Shown here: positions 43,357-51,626 of the stretch, piece after piece
Layout: each line of letters begins with the position of its first letter
Position numbering within the stretch: the stretch's first letter is position 1
Source of the DNA: an uncultured Bacillota bacterium
Lineage (GTDB): Bacteria; Bacillota; Dethiobacteria; DTU022; UBA8154
Assembly: GCA_937973635.1 (NCBI GenBank)
Contig: CALJJZ010000017.1
Span: 1 to 64,000, forward strand
Direction of reading: 5' to 3'
Length of the DNA: 64,000 bases
The notes under the pieces: generated by a model
The model's database searches: none
The model's input: only the letters and a program-made list of their open reading frames with translations
Told to the model about the DNA's origin: nothing
Translations under genes and position numbers: made by a program

Positions 43357-44841
43357 ATGCCATTATTACCGGAAGTCAAAAAGTATTACGGCAAACAGAA
43401 ACTTTTCATTGACGGCCAGTGGGTGGAGTCGGCCTCTACGGTAGTGCAGGAGAACACCAACCCTGCCACGGACGAGGTCATCTCCCATTTTCCCGCCGCC
43501 ACGGCGGCGGAAGCCCGCGCTGCGGTGGAAGCGGCGGCCAGGGCTTTTGTTACCTGGCAGGATGTGCCCATGCGGGAAAGGGCGCGCATGCTCTTTGATA
43601 TGCGTGCCAAGTTTGAAGAGCATTTTGACGAGCTGTGCCGCGTCCTCACCCAGGATCATGGCAGGACCATCGGCGAGTCTGAAGGTTCGGTGCGCCGCGT
43701 GATTGAAAATATCGAATCAGCCTGTTCGGCTATCTACGGCCTGGCCAAGCAGAATGAACATATGATGCAGCTGGCCAAGGGCATTGACCAGTACCTCACC
43801 TGGGAACCCCTTGGCCCCTTTTTAATTATCACCCCCGGCAATATCCCCATGCACGCCTGGTCCTCCTTTGTCCCCTATGCCCTGGCTGCAGGCTGTACAG
43901 TAGTGGTAAGCCCGAGCCGGCAGGACCCGGTGGCTGCAGAATATATTTGCAGGGCGGCCCAGGAAACGGGTTTCCCCCCCGGTGTGATCAATATGGTGCA
44001 CGGGGGCAGGGAGATCAACAAAGAGATCCTCTCCCAGCCCGAAATTAAAGGAGTGGGCTTTATTGGTTCCAACCGGGCCGGCCACGAGCTTTTCGAGCTC
44101 TGCGGCAGGCTGCGCAAGACTTCTTCCATTAACGGTAACGGCAAGAACCACGTGGTAGTCATGCCCGATGCCAACCTGAAAGAAGGGGTGCAGTGGCTGC
44201 TTAGGGCCTGCTTCGGCATGGGCGGGCAGCGCTGCCTGGGCGTGGATAACGTAGTCATTATTGGTGACATCTATAAAGAATTTAAACAAAAATTCAAGGA
44301 AGCGGCGGCGGCCATGAAACTTGGTTACGGCCTGGATACGGAGACAGAGCTGGGCCCCATGACCACCCGCGCCGGTATAGAGAGCGTGGAAAAATGGATC
44401 GAGCTTTCCCTCTCCGAAGGGGCGAAGCTGGTCCTGGACGGGCGCCGGCCCAAAGTGGAGGGCTATCCCAGGGGCTATTTCCTGGCCCCCACCATCCTGG
44501 AAGACGTGCATGTGGACATGGAGAGCGCCAAGCAGGAGGCCTTTGGCCCTGTAGCAGCCTTGATCCGGGGCGAGAGCCTGGAGCAGGCCATCGAGTGGAT
44601 CAATACCAAGACCTACCTGGGCCACTCTGCCTGCATTCTTACCAGCAGCGGCGTGGCGGCGCGCAAATTCATCAGGGAGGTCAACGTGGGCAACGTAGGT
44701 GTAAATGTGGGGGTGGCCCAGCCCTACGCTTTCTTCCCCCTGGGGTCTCGCCGGGATTCCTTTGTGGGGTCGGCCAAGTCCAGGATGGCCTCCATGCGCC
44801 TCTTTATGGACGAAAAGACGGTCTGTGCGCGTTGGGTCTAG
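43357..44841 (+). CDS. Aldehyde dehydrogenase, methylmalonate-semialdehyde dehydrogenase-like (CoA-acylating)
   Basis: About 494 residues, NAD-dependent aldehyde dehydrogenase fold. The catalytic Cys is in FGMGGQRCLGVDN (Cys293). The general-base Glu of hydrolytic family members is replaced: the site reads SINGNGKNHVVVMPDAN, the pattern of methylmalonate-semialdehyde dehydrogenase (MMSDH), which releases an acyl-CoA with loss of CO2. The two Arg that hold the substrate carboxylate in MMSDH have counterparts in GSVRRVIEN and GQRC. The adjacent enamidase makes 2-formylglutarate, a substituted malonate semialdehyde, so glutaryl-CoA is the expected product (inference). ATG 43357 follows AAAGGGG; GTG 43330 has no ribosome site. 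The next gene starts five bases after its stop. Confidence 0.88.
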   Translation: MPLLPEVKKYYGKQKLFIDGQWVESASTVVQENTNPATDEVISHFPAATAAEARAAVEAAARAFVTWQDVPMRERARMLFDMRAKFEEHFDELCRVLTQDHGRTIGESEGSVRRVIENIESACSAIYGLAKQNEHMMQLAKGIDQYLTWEPLGPFLIITPGNIPMHAWSSFVPYALAAGCTVVVSPSRQDPVAAEYICRAAQETGFPPGVINMVHGGREINKEILSQPEIKGVGFIGSNRAGHELFELCGRLRKTSSINGNGKNHVVVMPDANLKEGVQWLLRACFGMGGQRCLGVDNVVIIGDIYKEFKQKFKEAAAAMKLGYGLDTETELGPMTTRAGIESVEKWIELSLSEGAKLVLDGRRPKVEGYPRGYFLAPTILEDVHVDMESAKQEAFGPVAALIRGESLEQAIEWINTKTYLGHSACILTSSGVAARKFIREVNVGNVGVNVGVAQPYAFFPLGSRRDSFVGSAKSRMASMRLFMDEKTVCARWV

Positions 44842-44845
44842 CAGC

Positions 44846-45460
44846 ATGAGAAGGGAAGAGGTGGATGCATTGGTGGAAAAACCTGAAGTGCGTAAAATTT
44901 ATACCATTATGGAGGAGACCTACAGTGACGGCGCGGCCAGGCTTAAGAAGCCTGTGCGTAAAGCGGCGGCTGCTGTGGTCTTCAAGAACCCTTTTGTGGA
45001 TAGGTTCCAGGAAAACCTGGAGCTGCTCTACGCCTGGAGCGAAGAGCTAGGGGAGCTCCTTACTAAAAAAGCGGTGACAGCTCTAGACATTGCCCCGGCA
45101 GATGTCCATAGCTACGGTAAGGCAGCCATGGTGGGCGAAAGGGGAGAGCTGGAGCATTGCGCCGCTGTGCTGCACCCCGCCCTGGGCAAGCCCATACGTG
45201 ACCATGTAGGCGGCGGAAAGGCGATTATCCCCTCGACCAAAAAGCTGGGCTACCCCGGCGCGGCCATAGATGTGCCTCTCCATTATAAGGATGCGGCCTT
45301 TGTGCGCAGCCATTTCGACGCCATGGAGGTACGCCTGCCCGACGCCCCCAGGGCCGATGAACTTGTGCTTATCGTCGTTGTCACGGACGCAGGCCGGCCC
45401 TTCCCCAGGATCGGCGGCCTCAGCCTTGAGGAAGTCAAAGGAGAGGACGGGCTGCGCTAG
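44846..45460 (+). CDS. AA_synth (DUF1185) family protein of unknown function
   Basis: 204 residues; family PF06684, called 'amino acid synthesis' without an established reaction. Characteristic segments are FKNPFVDRFQENLELLYAWS, SYGKAAMVGERGELEHCAAV and DHVGGGKAIIPSTKKLGYPG. ATG 44846 lies five bases after the aldehyde dehydrogenase stop with no separate ribosome site, suggesting coupling. In my knowledge the family occurs in catabolic clusters with amidohydrolases, which fits this place between the aldehyde dehydrogenase and enamidase genes. Its role here could be ring-opening, isomerisation or disposal of a reactive intermediate; none is shown. Confidence 0.8.
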   Translation: MRREEVDALVEKPEVRKIYTIMEETYSDGAARLKKPVRKAAAAVVFKNPFVDRFQENLELLYAWSEELGELLTKKAVTALDIAPADVHSYGKAAMVGERGELEHCAAVLHPALGKPIRDHVGGGKAIIPSTKKLGYPGAAIDVPLHYKDAAFVRSHFDAMEVRLPDAPRADELVLIVVVTDAGRPFPRIGGLSLEEVKGEDGLR

Positions 45461-45517
45461 GGCACCTTGGGGAGCAGACTTGGCTATGTTCATAACTTGA
45501 AAAAGGGAGGGTGAAAG

Positions 45518-46681
45518 ATGGGCGTCAGCGCTCTGGTAAATATTGGTACAATTGTCAGCGGCGATATTCATGAACCTCTCTGCCGTGGCAATACGCTTAT
45601 TGTGGTGGACGGTAAGATCGCCGCCGTGGGAGGAGAAGAGCTGTTAAAGGAGTACGGGCCGACACAGGTATTTGATGTGCACGGCGCCACCGTTACGCCG
45701 GGCCTCATCGATTCCCATGTCCATCCTGTGCTGGGTGATTTTACGCCGCGGCAGAAAACGCTGGATTACCTGGACAGCTCCCTGCATGGAGGCGTTACTA
45801 CTATGATCTCCGCTGGTGAGCCCCACACGCCGGGCCGTCCCAGGGATCCTGCCGGGACTAAAGCCCTCGCCATCCTGGCCCATAAATCTTTTAAAAACTT
45901 CCGCCCGGGAGGCATGAAGATCCACGGCGGTGCCGTGATCCTGGAGAAGGGCCTTACGGAGAAGGACTTTGCCGAAATGGCGGCCGAAGGGGTCTGGCTT
46001 GTGGGCGAGGTTGGGCTGGGCAGCGTGAAGACGCCGCAGGAGGCGGTGCCTATGGTGGCCTGGGCTAAAAAATACGGCATGAAGGTCGCCGTCCATAGCG
46101 GCGGCACCTCCATCCCCGGCAGTTCGGCCATGACCGCCGCAATGGTAATGTCCATCGGACCTACGGTGGTTTCCCACACCAACGGTGGTCCCACGGCCCT
46201 GGCCCCTGCCGAAATTGACGCCCTCATTGAACAGACCTCCCTGCCCCTGGAGATTGTGCAGTGCGGCAATCTCAAGGCGGCAGACTATATTGCCCGGCGG
46301 CTGCAGGAAAGAAACCAGCTCGACCGGATTATTATCGGCAATGACTCTCCTTCGGGCAGCGGCATTATCCCTCTGGGCATCCTGCGCACCATTACCCAGC
46401 TGGCTGCCCTCTCCGGTATTGAGCCGGCCCGGGCCGTGGCCATGGCCACGGGCAACACGGCGGCCGTTTACGGGCTGCCTACTTCGTTGATTGCCCCGGG
46501 GCGGGAAGCGGACCTGGTGGTTATGGATGCGCCCATCGGCTCAGTGGGCCAAGACGCCCTGGGGGCTATGGCCGCCGGCGACCTCCCCGGCATTGCCATG
46601 GTGATGATCGACGGAGAGGTAAGGGTATGGGTAAGCAGGAACACGCCGCCACCGGTACGTCAGGTAAAAGTTAGCACATAA
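45518..46681 (+). CDS. ena: Enamidase (6-oxo-1,4,5,6-tetrahydronicotinate amidohydrolase)
   Basis: 387-residue metal-dependent amidohydrolase. In Eubacterium barkeri enamidase, a Fe-Zn enzyme, hydrolyses 1,4,5,6-tetrahydro-6-oxonicotinate to ammonia and (S)-2-formylglutarate. The sequence parallels that enzyme along its length: DSHVHP with His67 and His69, LHGGVTTMISAG, KIHGGAVILEKGLTE, GEVGLG with Glu164, HSGGTSIPGSS with His193, SHTNGGPTA with His220 and IGNDSPSG with Asp276, all expected metal or active-site positions. GGGAGG precedes ATG 45518. The next gene, 6-hydroxynicotinate reductase, makes its substrate and starts ten bases after its stop. Confidence 0.93.
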   Translation: MGVSALVNIGTIVSGDIHEPLCRGNTLIVVDGKIAAVGGEELLKEYGPTQVFDVHGATVTPGLIDSHVHPVLGDFTPRQKTLDYLDSSLHGGVTTMISAGEPHTPGRPRDPAGTKALAILAHKSFKNFRPGGMKIHGGAVILEKGLTEKDFAEMAAEGVWLVGEVGLGSVKTPQEAVPMVAWAKKYGMKVAVHSGGTSIPGSSAMTAAMVMSIGPTVVSHTNGGPTALAPAEIDALIEQTSLPLEIVQCGNLKAADYIARRLQERNQLDRIIIGNDSPSGSGIIPLGILRTITQLAALSGIEPARAVAMATGNTAAVYGLPTSLIAPGREADLVVMDAPIGSVGQDALGAMAAGDLPGIAMVMIDGEVRVWVSRNTPPPVRQVKVST

Positions 46682-46691
46682 GGTGATGGTC

Positions 46692-48221
46692 ATGGTTGTT
46701 ATAGAAAGGGAAAAATGTACGGGATGCGGCCGGTGCGCCAGGGATTGCCCCGTTGCCGCCATCGAAGTTAAAGCAAAAAAGGCTGTGGCAGCAGAGCACT
46801 GCGTACATTGCGGCGTCTGCCTGCGTGTCTGCCCGGAGGCGGCCCTTGCTCTTCCCGCCGCCATCCAGACGGAGGCCCTTACCTGTACCGCCTGCCCGGT
46901 ACGGTGTGCCATCCTGCCGGGCTATTTTGGCGCCTGCCGCCGCTACCTCAACCGGGGAGGAGAGCTGGTGCGGGAGCGGGAGCTGGTCTTTGACCTGCCG
47001 GAAAGCAGACCCCGGGAAAAGGCCATCGAACGCCCCCTGCTCACGGGGGTGGGCGCAGGCACTGCTTATCCCTGCTGCCGCCCCGCTCCCTATATCGTGC
47101 AGGACATGGTGGACGGCGTGGAGGTGGTGACGGTGGTGACGGAAGCCCCTCTGAGCTACAGCGGCGTCAAGCTCAAGATCGATACCAATTTCTTCATCGG
47201 GGTAGAAGGGGCCGTGGTGCGGCGCCGCGGCCGCGTCGTGGGCAGAGTAGAGACGGAGGAATACGGTTCCAAGATGCTCAGCATCGGCGGGGCCAACCTG
47301 CTCACGGGCAAAGACGGTTTTCTGGCAGCCCGCACCATCGTAGAGATCTGTAACGGAGAGAAAGTAACCCTTAAAGTTGAAGGGGGAGCGACCCTGGAGC
47401 TGCAGGTGGGCAAAAAGCCTGTGATTAACGGTATTGAAGACCAGAAGATGCGCGTTGGTTGCGGCAGCGCTACAGTGGGCATGTTTGCCGCGGCCCTCGC
47501 TCGGGTGGTGGACGAAGCCATTGTGCTGGACCACCACGTAGTGGGTCTCTTATCGGAACATTTTGCCGGGGAGTACGTGGGCCTGAAGTGGAGCGGCGTA
47601 GTCCCCAACGCCCGCAGGAGCACGCGGGGCCGCTATTTTGGCGCACACGGCACGGGCTGGGGCGGGACAAATATCCACGATCCCCGGGCGGCCATCCTGG
47701 AGATTAAGCGGGAGCTGGCCTGGCCGGGGATGAAAATCCTAGTTACGGAGACCACGGGGCAGCAGGCCGCCCTCTTTGTCCTCGACGATGCCTTGGAGCC
47801 GGTGGCAGCAGAGCTGACTCCGGAGATAAAAGAAGTGGTCGCCCTCATTTCTGCTTCCTGCCAGGAGGCCAGGGTTTCCGCCGTCTATACCGGCGGTACG
47901 GGGGGAAGCGCCCGGGCCGGGGTTACCCGGTACCCCCTCAGGCTTACAGAAGCGGTCCATGCAGGGGAGGCTACCCTGACCATTGGAGGCGCGCCCACTT
48001 TTATCTTGCCCGGGGGAGGAATTAATTTCCTTGTAGACGTGGAGAAGGTAGTCCCCAGGGCTTTTACTTGGGTGCCGACCCCTGCTACTGTGGCACCCGT
48101 GGAATATACCATGACCAGGGAGAAATACCGGGAGATGGGCGGCCATCTGGAGCAGATTGTCGATCTCTCCCGTTTAAAAAAAGAAAAGAGAAAGCAAGCA
48201 AAAGAAGCGGGAAAAAGGTGA
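46692..48221 (+). CDS. hnr: 6-Hydroxynicotinate reductase
   Basis: 509 residues. Reduces 6-hydroxynicotinate to 1,4,5,6-tetrahydro-6-oxonicotinate using reduced ferredoxin; the E. barkeri enzyme has one [2Fe-2S], two [4Fe-4S] clusters and a covalent flavin. Here the N-terminus holds a two-cluster ferredoxin domain (CTGCGRCARDCP and CVHCGVCLRVCP), then extra Cys in CTACPVRC and FGACRRY suited to the [2Fe-2S] cluster, then a long catalytic region containing TEAPLSYSGVKLKIDTNFFI. A GCGSATVG motif near Thr261 resembles sites flavinylated by ApbE. ATG 46692 is six bases after AAGGTG; GTG 46683 lies inside that site. It is coupled to ena. Confidence 0.9.
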   Translation: MVVIEREKCTGCGRCARDCPVAAIEVKAKKAVAAEHCVHCGVCLRVCPEAALALPAAIQTEALTCTACPVRCAILPGYFGACRRYLNRGGELVRERELVFDLPESRPREKAIERPLLTGVGAGTAYPCCRPAPYIVQDMVDGVEVVTVVTEAPLSYSGVKLKIDTNFFIGVEGAVVRRRGRVVGRVETEEYGSKMLSIGGANLLTGKDGFLAARTIVEICNGEKVTLKVEGGATLELQVGKKPVINGIEDQKMRVGCGSATVGMFAAALARVVDEAIVLDHHVVGLLSEHFAGEYVGLKWSGVVPNARRSTRGRYFGAHGTGWGGTNIHDPRAAILEIKRELAWPGMKILVTETTGQQAALFVLDDALEPVAAELTPEIKEVVALISASCQEARVSAVYTGGTGGSARAGVTRYPLRLTEAVHAGEATLTIGGAPTFILPGGGINFLVDVEKVVPRAFTWVPTPATVAPVEYTMTREKYREMGGHLEQIVDLSRLKKEKRKQAKEAGKR

Positions 48222-48228
48222 AAAGAAA

Positions 48229-49125
48229 ATGCTGCAAAAACTAGGCCCGGGCAGGTTTTACCTGGATTACGGGCCGGTGCAGATGGCTGTTTCCGCCTTT
48301 GCCGGCCGCCGGCCCCTTGAGGAAGCGCTCCAAAAGGTTGAAGTATATGTACAGGGCCTTCTGCAGGAGCTGACAGACTGCCTTGCCCTGGCCAGACAGC
48401 TGCCGCGAGAAATGTCTTTATCACCATCACCCCCTGTGCTGGAGAGCCTGCCGCCGGTCCTGCAGGAGATGATCGGCGCCGTAAGCTTAAGCGGCGACCC
48501 TGACCTGACCCCCATGGCGGCAGTGGCCGGTGCTTTTGCCGACTCTGTGGCCGATTTCCTGGTGGAGCAGGGTGCCACCAGGGTGATCGTAAACAACGGG
48601 GGAGATATTGCCCTCAGGCTGGAGGCGGGGGAAGAGCCCGTTGTTGTGGGGCTTAAACCGGACCTGGCACAGGGGGGCTGCAGCCACACCTTTCAGCTTA
48701 GGGCAGAAAGCGGCCTGCAGGGTATTGCCACCAGCGGGCTGGGCGGCAGGGGCTTTACCCTGGGCATAGCCTCAGCTGTAACCGTGGTGGCGGGAAAAGC
48801 CAGCGTGGCTGATGCTTGTGCCACCTCCCTGGCCAACAGCACCAACTTGGATCACCCCGCCATCGTCAGGCTGCCGGCGGAAAAGCTGGATCCCCGGACA
48901 GACATCAGGGGGCAGCTGGTAACAGTGCGCGTTGCCGGCCTTGAGCCCCGGGCGTACCGGCAGGCCCTGCAGGCCGGTATCGGAGCTGCCCGGCAGCTTT
49001 TGGAGAGGGGAGTTATCGGCGGTGTAGCCATCTGCGCCGGCCCATACATCTCCGTGCTGCCTTCCTCCTTTGCAGCTCAGTTCTGCTGCAGGGAGAGCAG
49101 CCTGCCGGGAGCTGTGCCGGGATAA
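48229..49125 (+). CDS. UPF0280 family protein (ApbE superfamily), candidate flavin transferase
   Basis: 298 residues of the UPF0280 family (COG2122), which belongs to the ApbE superfamily. ApbE enzymes attach FMN covalently to Thr or Ser. ApbE-like elements are visible: AAVAGAFADSVADFLVEQGA, VNNGGDIALRL near residue 125, IATSGLGGRGFTLG and SVADACATSLANST near residue 188, matching the ApbE metal-binding DA-x-AT region. It starts seven bases after hnr and follows it in the operon. Because the reductase carries a covalent flavin in E. barkeri, this may be its dedicated transferase (inference). AAAAGGTG precedes ATG 48229. Confidence 0.88.
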   Translation: MLQKLGPGRFYLDYGPVQMAVSAFAGRRPLEEALQKVEVYVQGLLQELTDCLALARQLPREMSLSPSPPVLESLPPVLQEMIGAVSLSGDPDLTPMAAVAGAFADSVADFLVEQGATRVIVNNGGDIALRLEAGEEPVVVGLKPDLAQGGCSHTFQLRAESGLQGIATSGLGGRGFTLGIASAVTVVAGKASVADACATSLANSTNLDHPAIVRLPAEKLDPRTDIRGQLVTVRVAGLEPRAYRQALQAGIGAARQLLERGVIGGVAICAGPYISVLPSSFAAQFCCRESSLPGAVPG

Positions 49126-49158
49126 AGGTATAAACAGTTACAAAAAGGAGGAGCAAAC

Positions 49159-50415
49159 TTGTCCCCAGATCATGCCATTGGTAAATCCCTGCCGCGGCTG
49201 GAGGGCTGGGAAAAAGTTACGGGCCAGTGCCGCTTTACCGACGACCTCAGTATGCCTGGGATGCTCTATGCCGGGGTGCTGCGCAGCACTGTGCCTCACG
49301 CTGAGCTGCTGGCCCTGGAGACGGAGGCAGCGTGCCGGCTGCCGGGGGTGGTGGCGGTGCTGACGGCCCGTGATGTGCCTGGCCATAATGCCGTAGGGAT
49401 TATCGTCCGTGATGAGCCAGTCCTTGTGGAAGATAAGATCAGGCGCGTCGGCGATCCCCTTGCCCTTGTGGCAGCGGAGAGCAAGAAAGCTGTGGCCGAG
49501 GCTCTGGCTGCCATAAAGGTATCTTTGCGCGAGCTGCCTGCTGTTTTTTCCCCGCGGGAAGCTATGGCCCCGGGAGCCCCCCTTTTAAGGGGCAAGACCA
49601 ATCTCTTGCTGCACCGTAAAATTCGCAAAGGGAATGTGGAGGAAGCCCTGGCCCGGGCGCACGTGGTGGTGGAAAACACCTATACGACCCCTTTTGTGGA
49701 GCACGCTGCCCTGGAACCAGAGGCCAGCCTTGCCTTGAGGGAAGGAAACAGCATTACGGTCTGGACCTCTACCCAGAACCCCCATTTCGACAGAGGAGAG
49801 ATAGCCTCTGTCCTGGGGCTGGAGCAGAATAGGGTCAGGGTAGTCCAGCAGGCTACGGGCGGCGGTTTTGGCGGCAAGCTGGATATCTCCACCCAGTGCC
49901 ATGCAGCCCTGTTGGCCTGGCATACGGGTCGTCCCGTCAAGCTCGTTTACAGCCGGGAAGAGTCTTTTATCGCTTCGGGGAAACGGCACCCTTATACAAT
50001 TAAATACCTTAGCGCCGCTAATCGGGAAGGGAAGCTGCTGGGGATTAAAGTAGAGATCCTGGCTGATACAGGCGCCTATGCCTCCTATGGGCCGGGGGTG
50101 CTTACCAGGGCCGCTGTCCATGCCACAGGACCATACTATGTTCCCCATGTGCATGTCGATGCCTACGCCGTTTATACAAACAACCCCTACTGCGGCGCCA
50201 TGCGCGGCTTTGGTGTGCCCCAAGTCGGCTTTGCCCACGAGATCCAGATGGATATACTGGCAGAGAAATTGGGCCTTGATGCCTGGGAGATCCGCAGCAA
50301 GAATTTCTTGCAGCCTGGCATGGAGACGGCCACGAACCAGCTTCTTAGACAAAGCGTGGGCATTGGGGAAACACTGCGCCGGGTCAAGGCAGAGGTAACG
50401 GAAACTGCTATTTAA
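49159..50415 (+). CDS. ndhL: Nicotinate dehydrogenase large molybdopterin subunit
   Basis: 418 residues covering the N-terminal half of a xanthine-dehydrogenase-type molybdenum subunit. It has the a/b hammerhead domain at the start (GKSLPRLEGWEKVTGQCRFT) and molybdopterin motifs QATGGGFGGKLDIS near residue 237 and GAMRGFGVPQVGFAHE near residue 350. It ends at VGIGETLRRVK, where a one-piece enzyme would continue. In E. barkeri the same cofactor subunit is uniquely divided into NdhL and NdhM. Nicotinate dehydrogenase hydroxylates nicotinate at C6, passing electrons to NADP via FeS and FAD subunits. TTG 49159 is preceded by AAAGGAGGAG. The NdhM part follows after 124 bases. Confidence 0.92.
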   Translation: MSPDHAIGKSLPRLEGWEKVTGQCRFTDDLSMPGMLYAGVLRSTVPHAELLALETEAACRLPGVVAVLTARDVPGHNAVGIIVRDEPVLVEDKIRRVGDPLALVAAESKKAVAEALAAIKVSLRELPAVFSPREAMAPGAPLLRGKTNLLLHRKIRKGNVEEALARAHVVVENTYTTPFVEHAALEPEASLALREGNSITVWTSTQNPHFDRGEIASVLGLEQNRVRVVQQATGGGFGGKLDISTQCHAALLAWHTGRPVKLVYSREESFIASGKRHPYTIKYLSAANREGKLLGIKVEILADTGAYASYGPGVLTRAAVHATGPYYVPHVHVDAYAVYTNNPYCGAMRGFGVPQVGFAHEIQMDILAEKLGLDAWEIRSKNFLQPGMETATNQLLRQSVGIGETLRRVKAEVTETAI

Positions 50416-50539
50416 CAATAATTATTAATAATTAGGGATAATTAAGAAAAGGTAATGGGCCACGGATGGCGAATCCTTAAACATAAAGGCAAAGGGAAAA
50501 GGCTGTAGCTTAGATTAAACCAAGGGAAGGAGGACGCCT

Positions 50540-51550
50540 GTGAAAAAAAGAGGCTGGGGCCTGGGCTGCATGTGGTATGGTATTGGCAATACGGGGCTGG
50601 CCAATCCCTCCGGCGCATTTATCGACCTGCTCAACGACGGGACGGTCATCCTGCTGACGGGCTGCGCCGATATAGGGCAGGGTTCCAGCACGGTGCTGGC
50701 CCAGATAGCTGCCGAAGTGCTAGGGGTGGAGCCCGGGAAGGTGCGGGTTATTGCCGGCGATACGGGGGTGACGCCGGAAGGGGGCGCCACTTCGGCCAGC
50801 AGGCAAACATATATTTCGGGCATGGCCGTCAAGGCGGCAGCGCAGCAGGCGCAGCAGCCGCTCCTAAGAAAAGCGGCGCAGCTCCTCGGCGTCCCTAAGG
50901 AGGAGCTGGTGTGCCGGGATTATAAAATATTCCCTTTTTTTGACCCGCAGCGCAGCGTGCCCTTACAGGAGATGATCAGGCAATGCCGCCGTGCCGGCGA
51001 GATGACGCTGGGACACGGTTGGTTCAATCCGTTTACCACCGGCCTGGATGAAGAGACTGGTAGGGGCAGCCCCTACGCCACCTATGCCTATGCCACCCAG
51101 TGGGCGGAGGTGGAGGTGGATACAGAGACGGGGGAAGTAACGGTCTTAAGGTTAATAGCTGCCCATGATGTGGGGAAGGCCATCAACCCTATGGCAGTAG
51201 AGGGCCAGATTGAAGGCGGCTGTGCCATGGGCCTAGGCTATGCTTTAATGGAAGAACTTATTGTAGAGGATGGTGTTATCCTCAATGCGGGCTTTGCCCA
51301 TTACCTTATTCCTACTATGGAAGACCTGCCGGAGATAAGGGCGATTATTGTAGAAGAAGCAGAGGAGACAGGACCTTTCGGCGCAAAAGGTGTGGGGGAA
51401 CCGCCCCTTATACCTACGGCGCCGGCTATTATTAACGCCGTAAGTAACGCCCTGGGGGTGCGCTTCTTTTCTCTACCCCTTACCCCAGAGAAGATCCTGG
51501 CGGCCCTGGCAAAAAAAGAAGGGCAGCAGGGAAGGAGGGAGGCAACTTAA
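50540..51550 (+). CDS. ndhM: Nicotinate dehydrogenase medium molybdopterin subunit
   Basis: 336 residues covering the C-terminal half of the molybdenum subunit. It starts KKRGWGLGCMWYGIGNTG and has GCADIGQGSSTVLAQIAAEV near residue 42, GDTGVTPEGGATSASRQTYI near residue 73 and, near the end, GPFGAKGVGEPPLIPTAPAI with the active-site Glu of the family. GTG 50540 has AAGGAGG nine bases upstream. The 124-base gap from ndhL is AT-rich with short A/T palindromes and no other signal. With NdhL it should form the complete Mo site, probably with labile selenium as in E. barkeri (inference). Confidence 0.92.
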   Translation: MKKRGWGLGCMWYGIGNTGLANPSGAFIDLLNDGTVILLTGCADIGQGSSTVLAQIAAEVLGVEPGKVRVIAGDTGVTPEGGATSASRQTYISGMAVKAAAQQAQQPLLRKAAQLLGVPKEELVCRDYKIFPFFDPQRSVPLQEMIRQCRRAGEMTLGHGWFNPFTTGLDEETGRGSPYATYAYATQWAEVEVDTETGEVTVLRLIAAHDVGKAINPMAVEGQIEGGCAMGLGYALMEELIVEDGVILNAGFAHYLIPTMEDLPEIRAIIVEEAEETGPFGAKGVGEPPLIPTAPAIINAVSNALGVRFFSLPLTPEKILAALAKKEGQQGRREAT

Positions 51551-51626
51551 GCATTAAGCTGTAATTCCTGTTAAAGAGCTGGTAAAACAAGGAACCAAAA
51601 AGAACAAAAAAGAGGAGGGTTTTACC

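Noticed and set aside
46692-48221. Possible ring-opening amidohydrolase (barbiturase/cyanuric acid hydrolase family) fused to ferredoxin
   Set aside because: The Cys pattern for two [4Fe-4S] and one [2Fe-2S] cluster and the position next to enamidase and nicotinate dehydrogenase fit 6-hydroxynicotinate reductase better.
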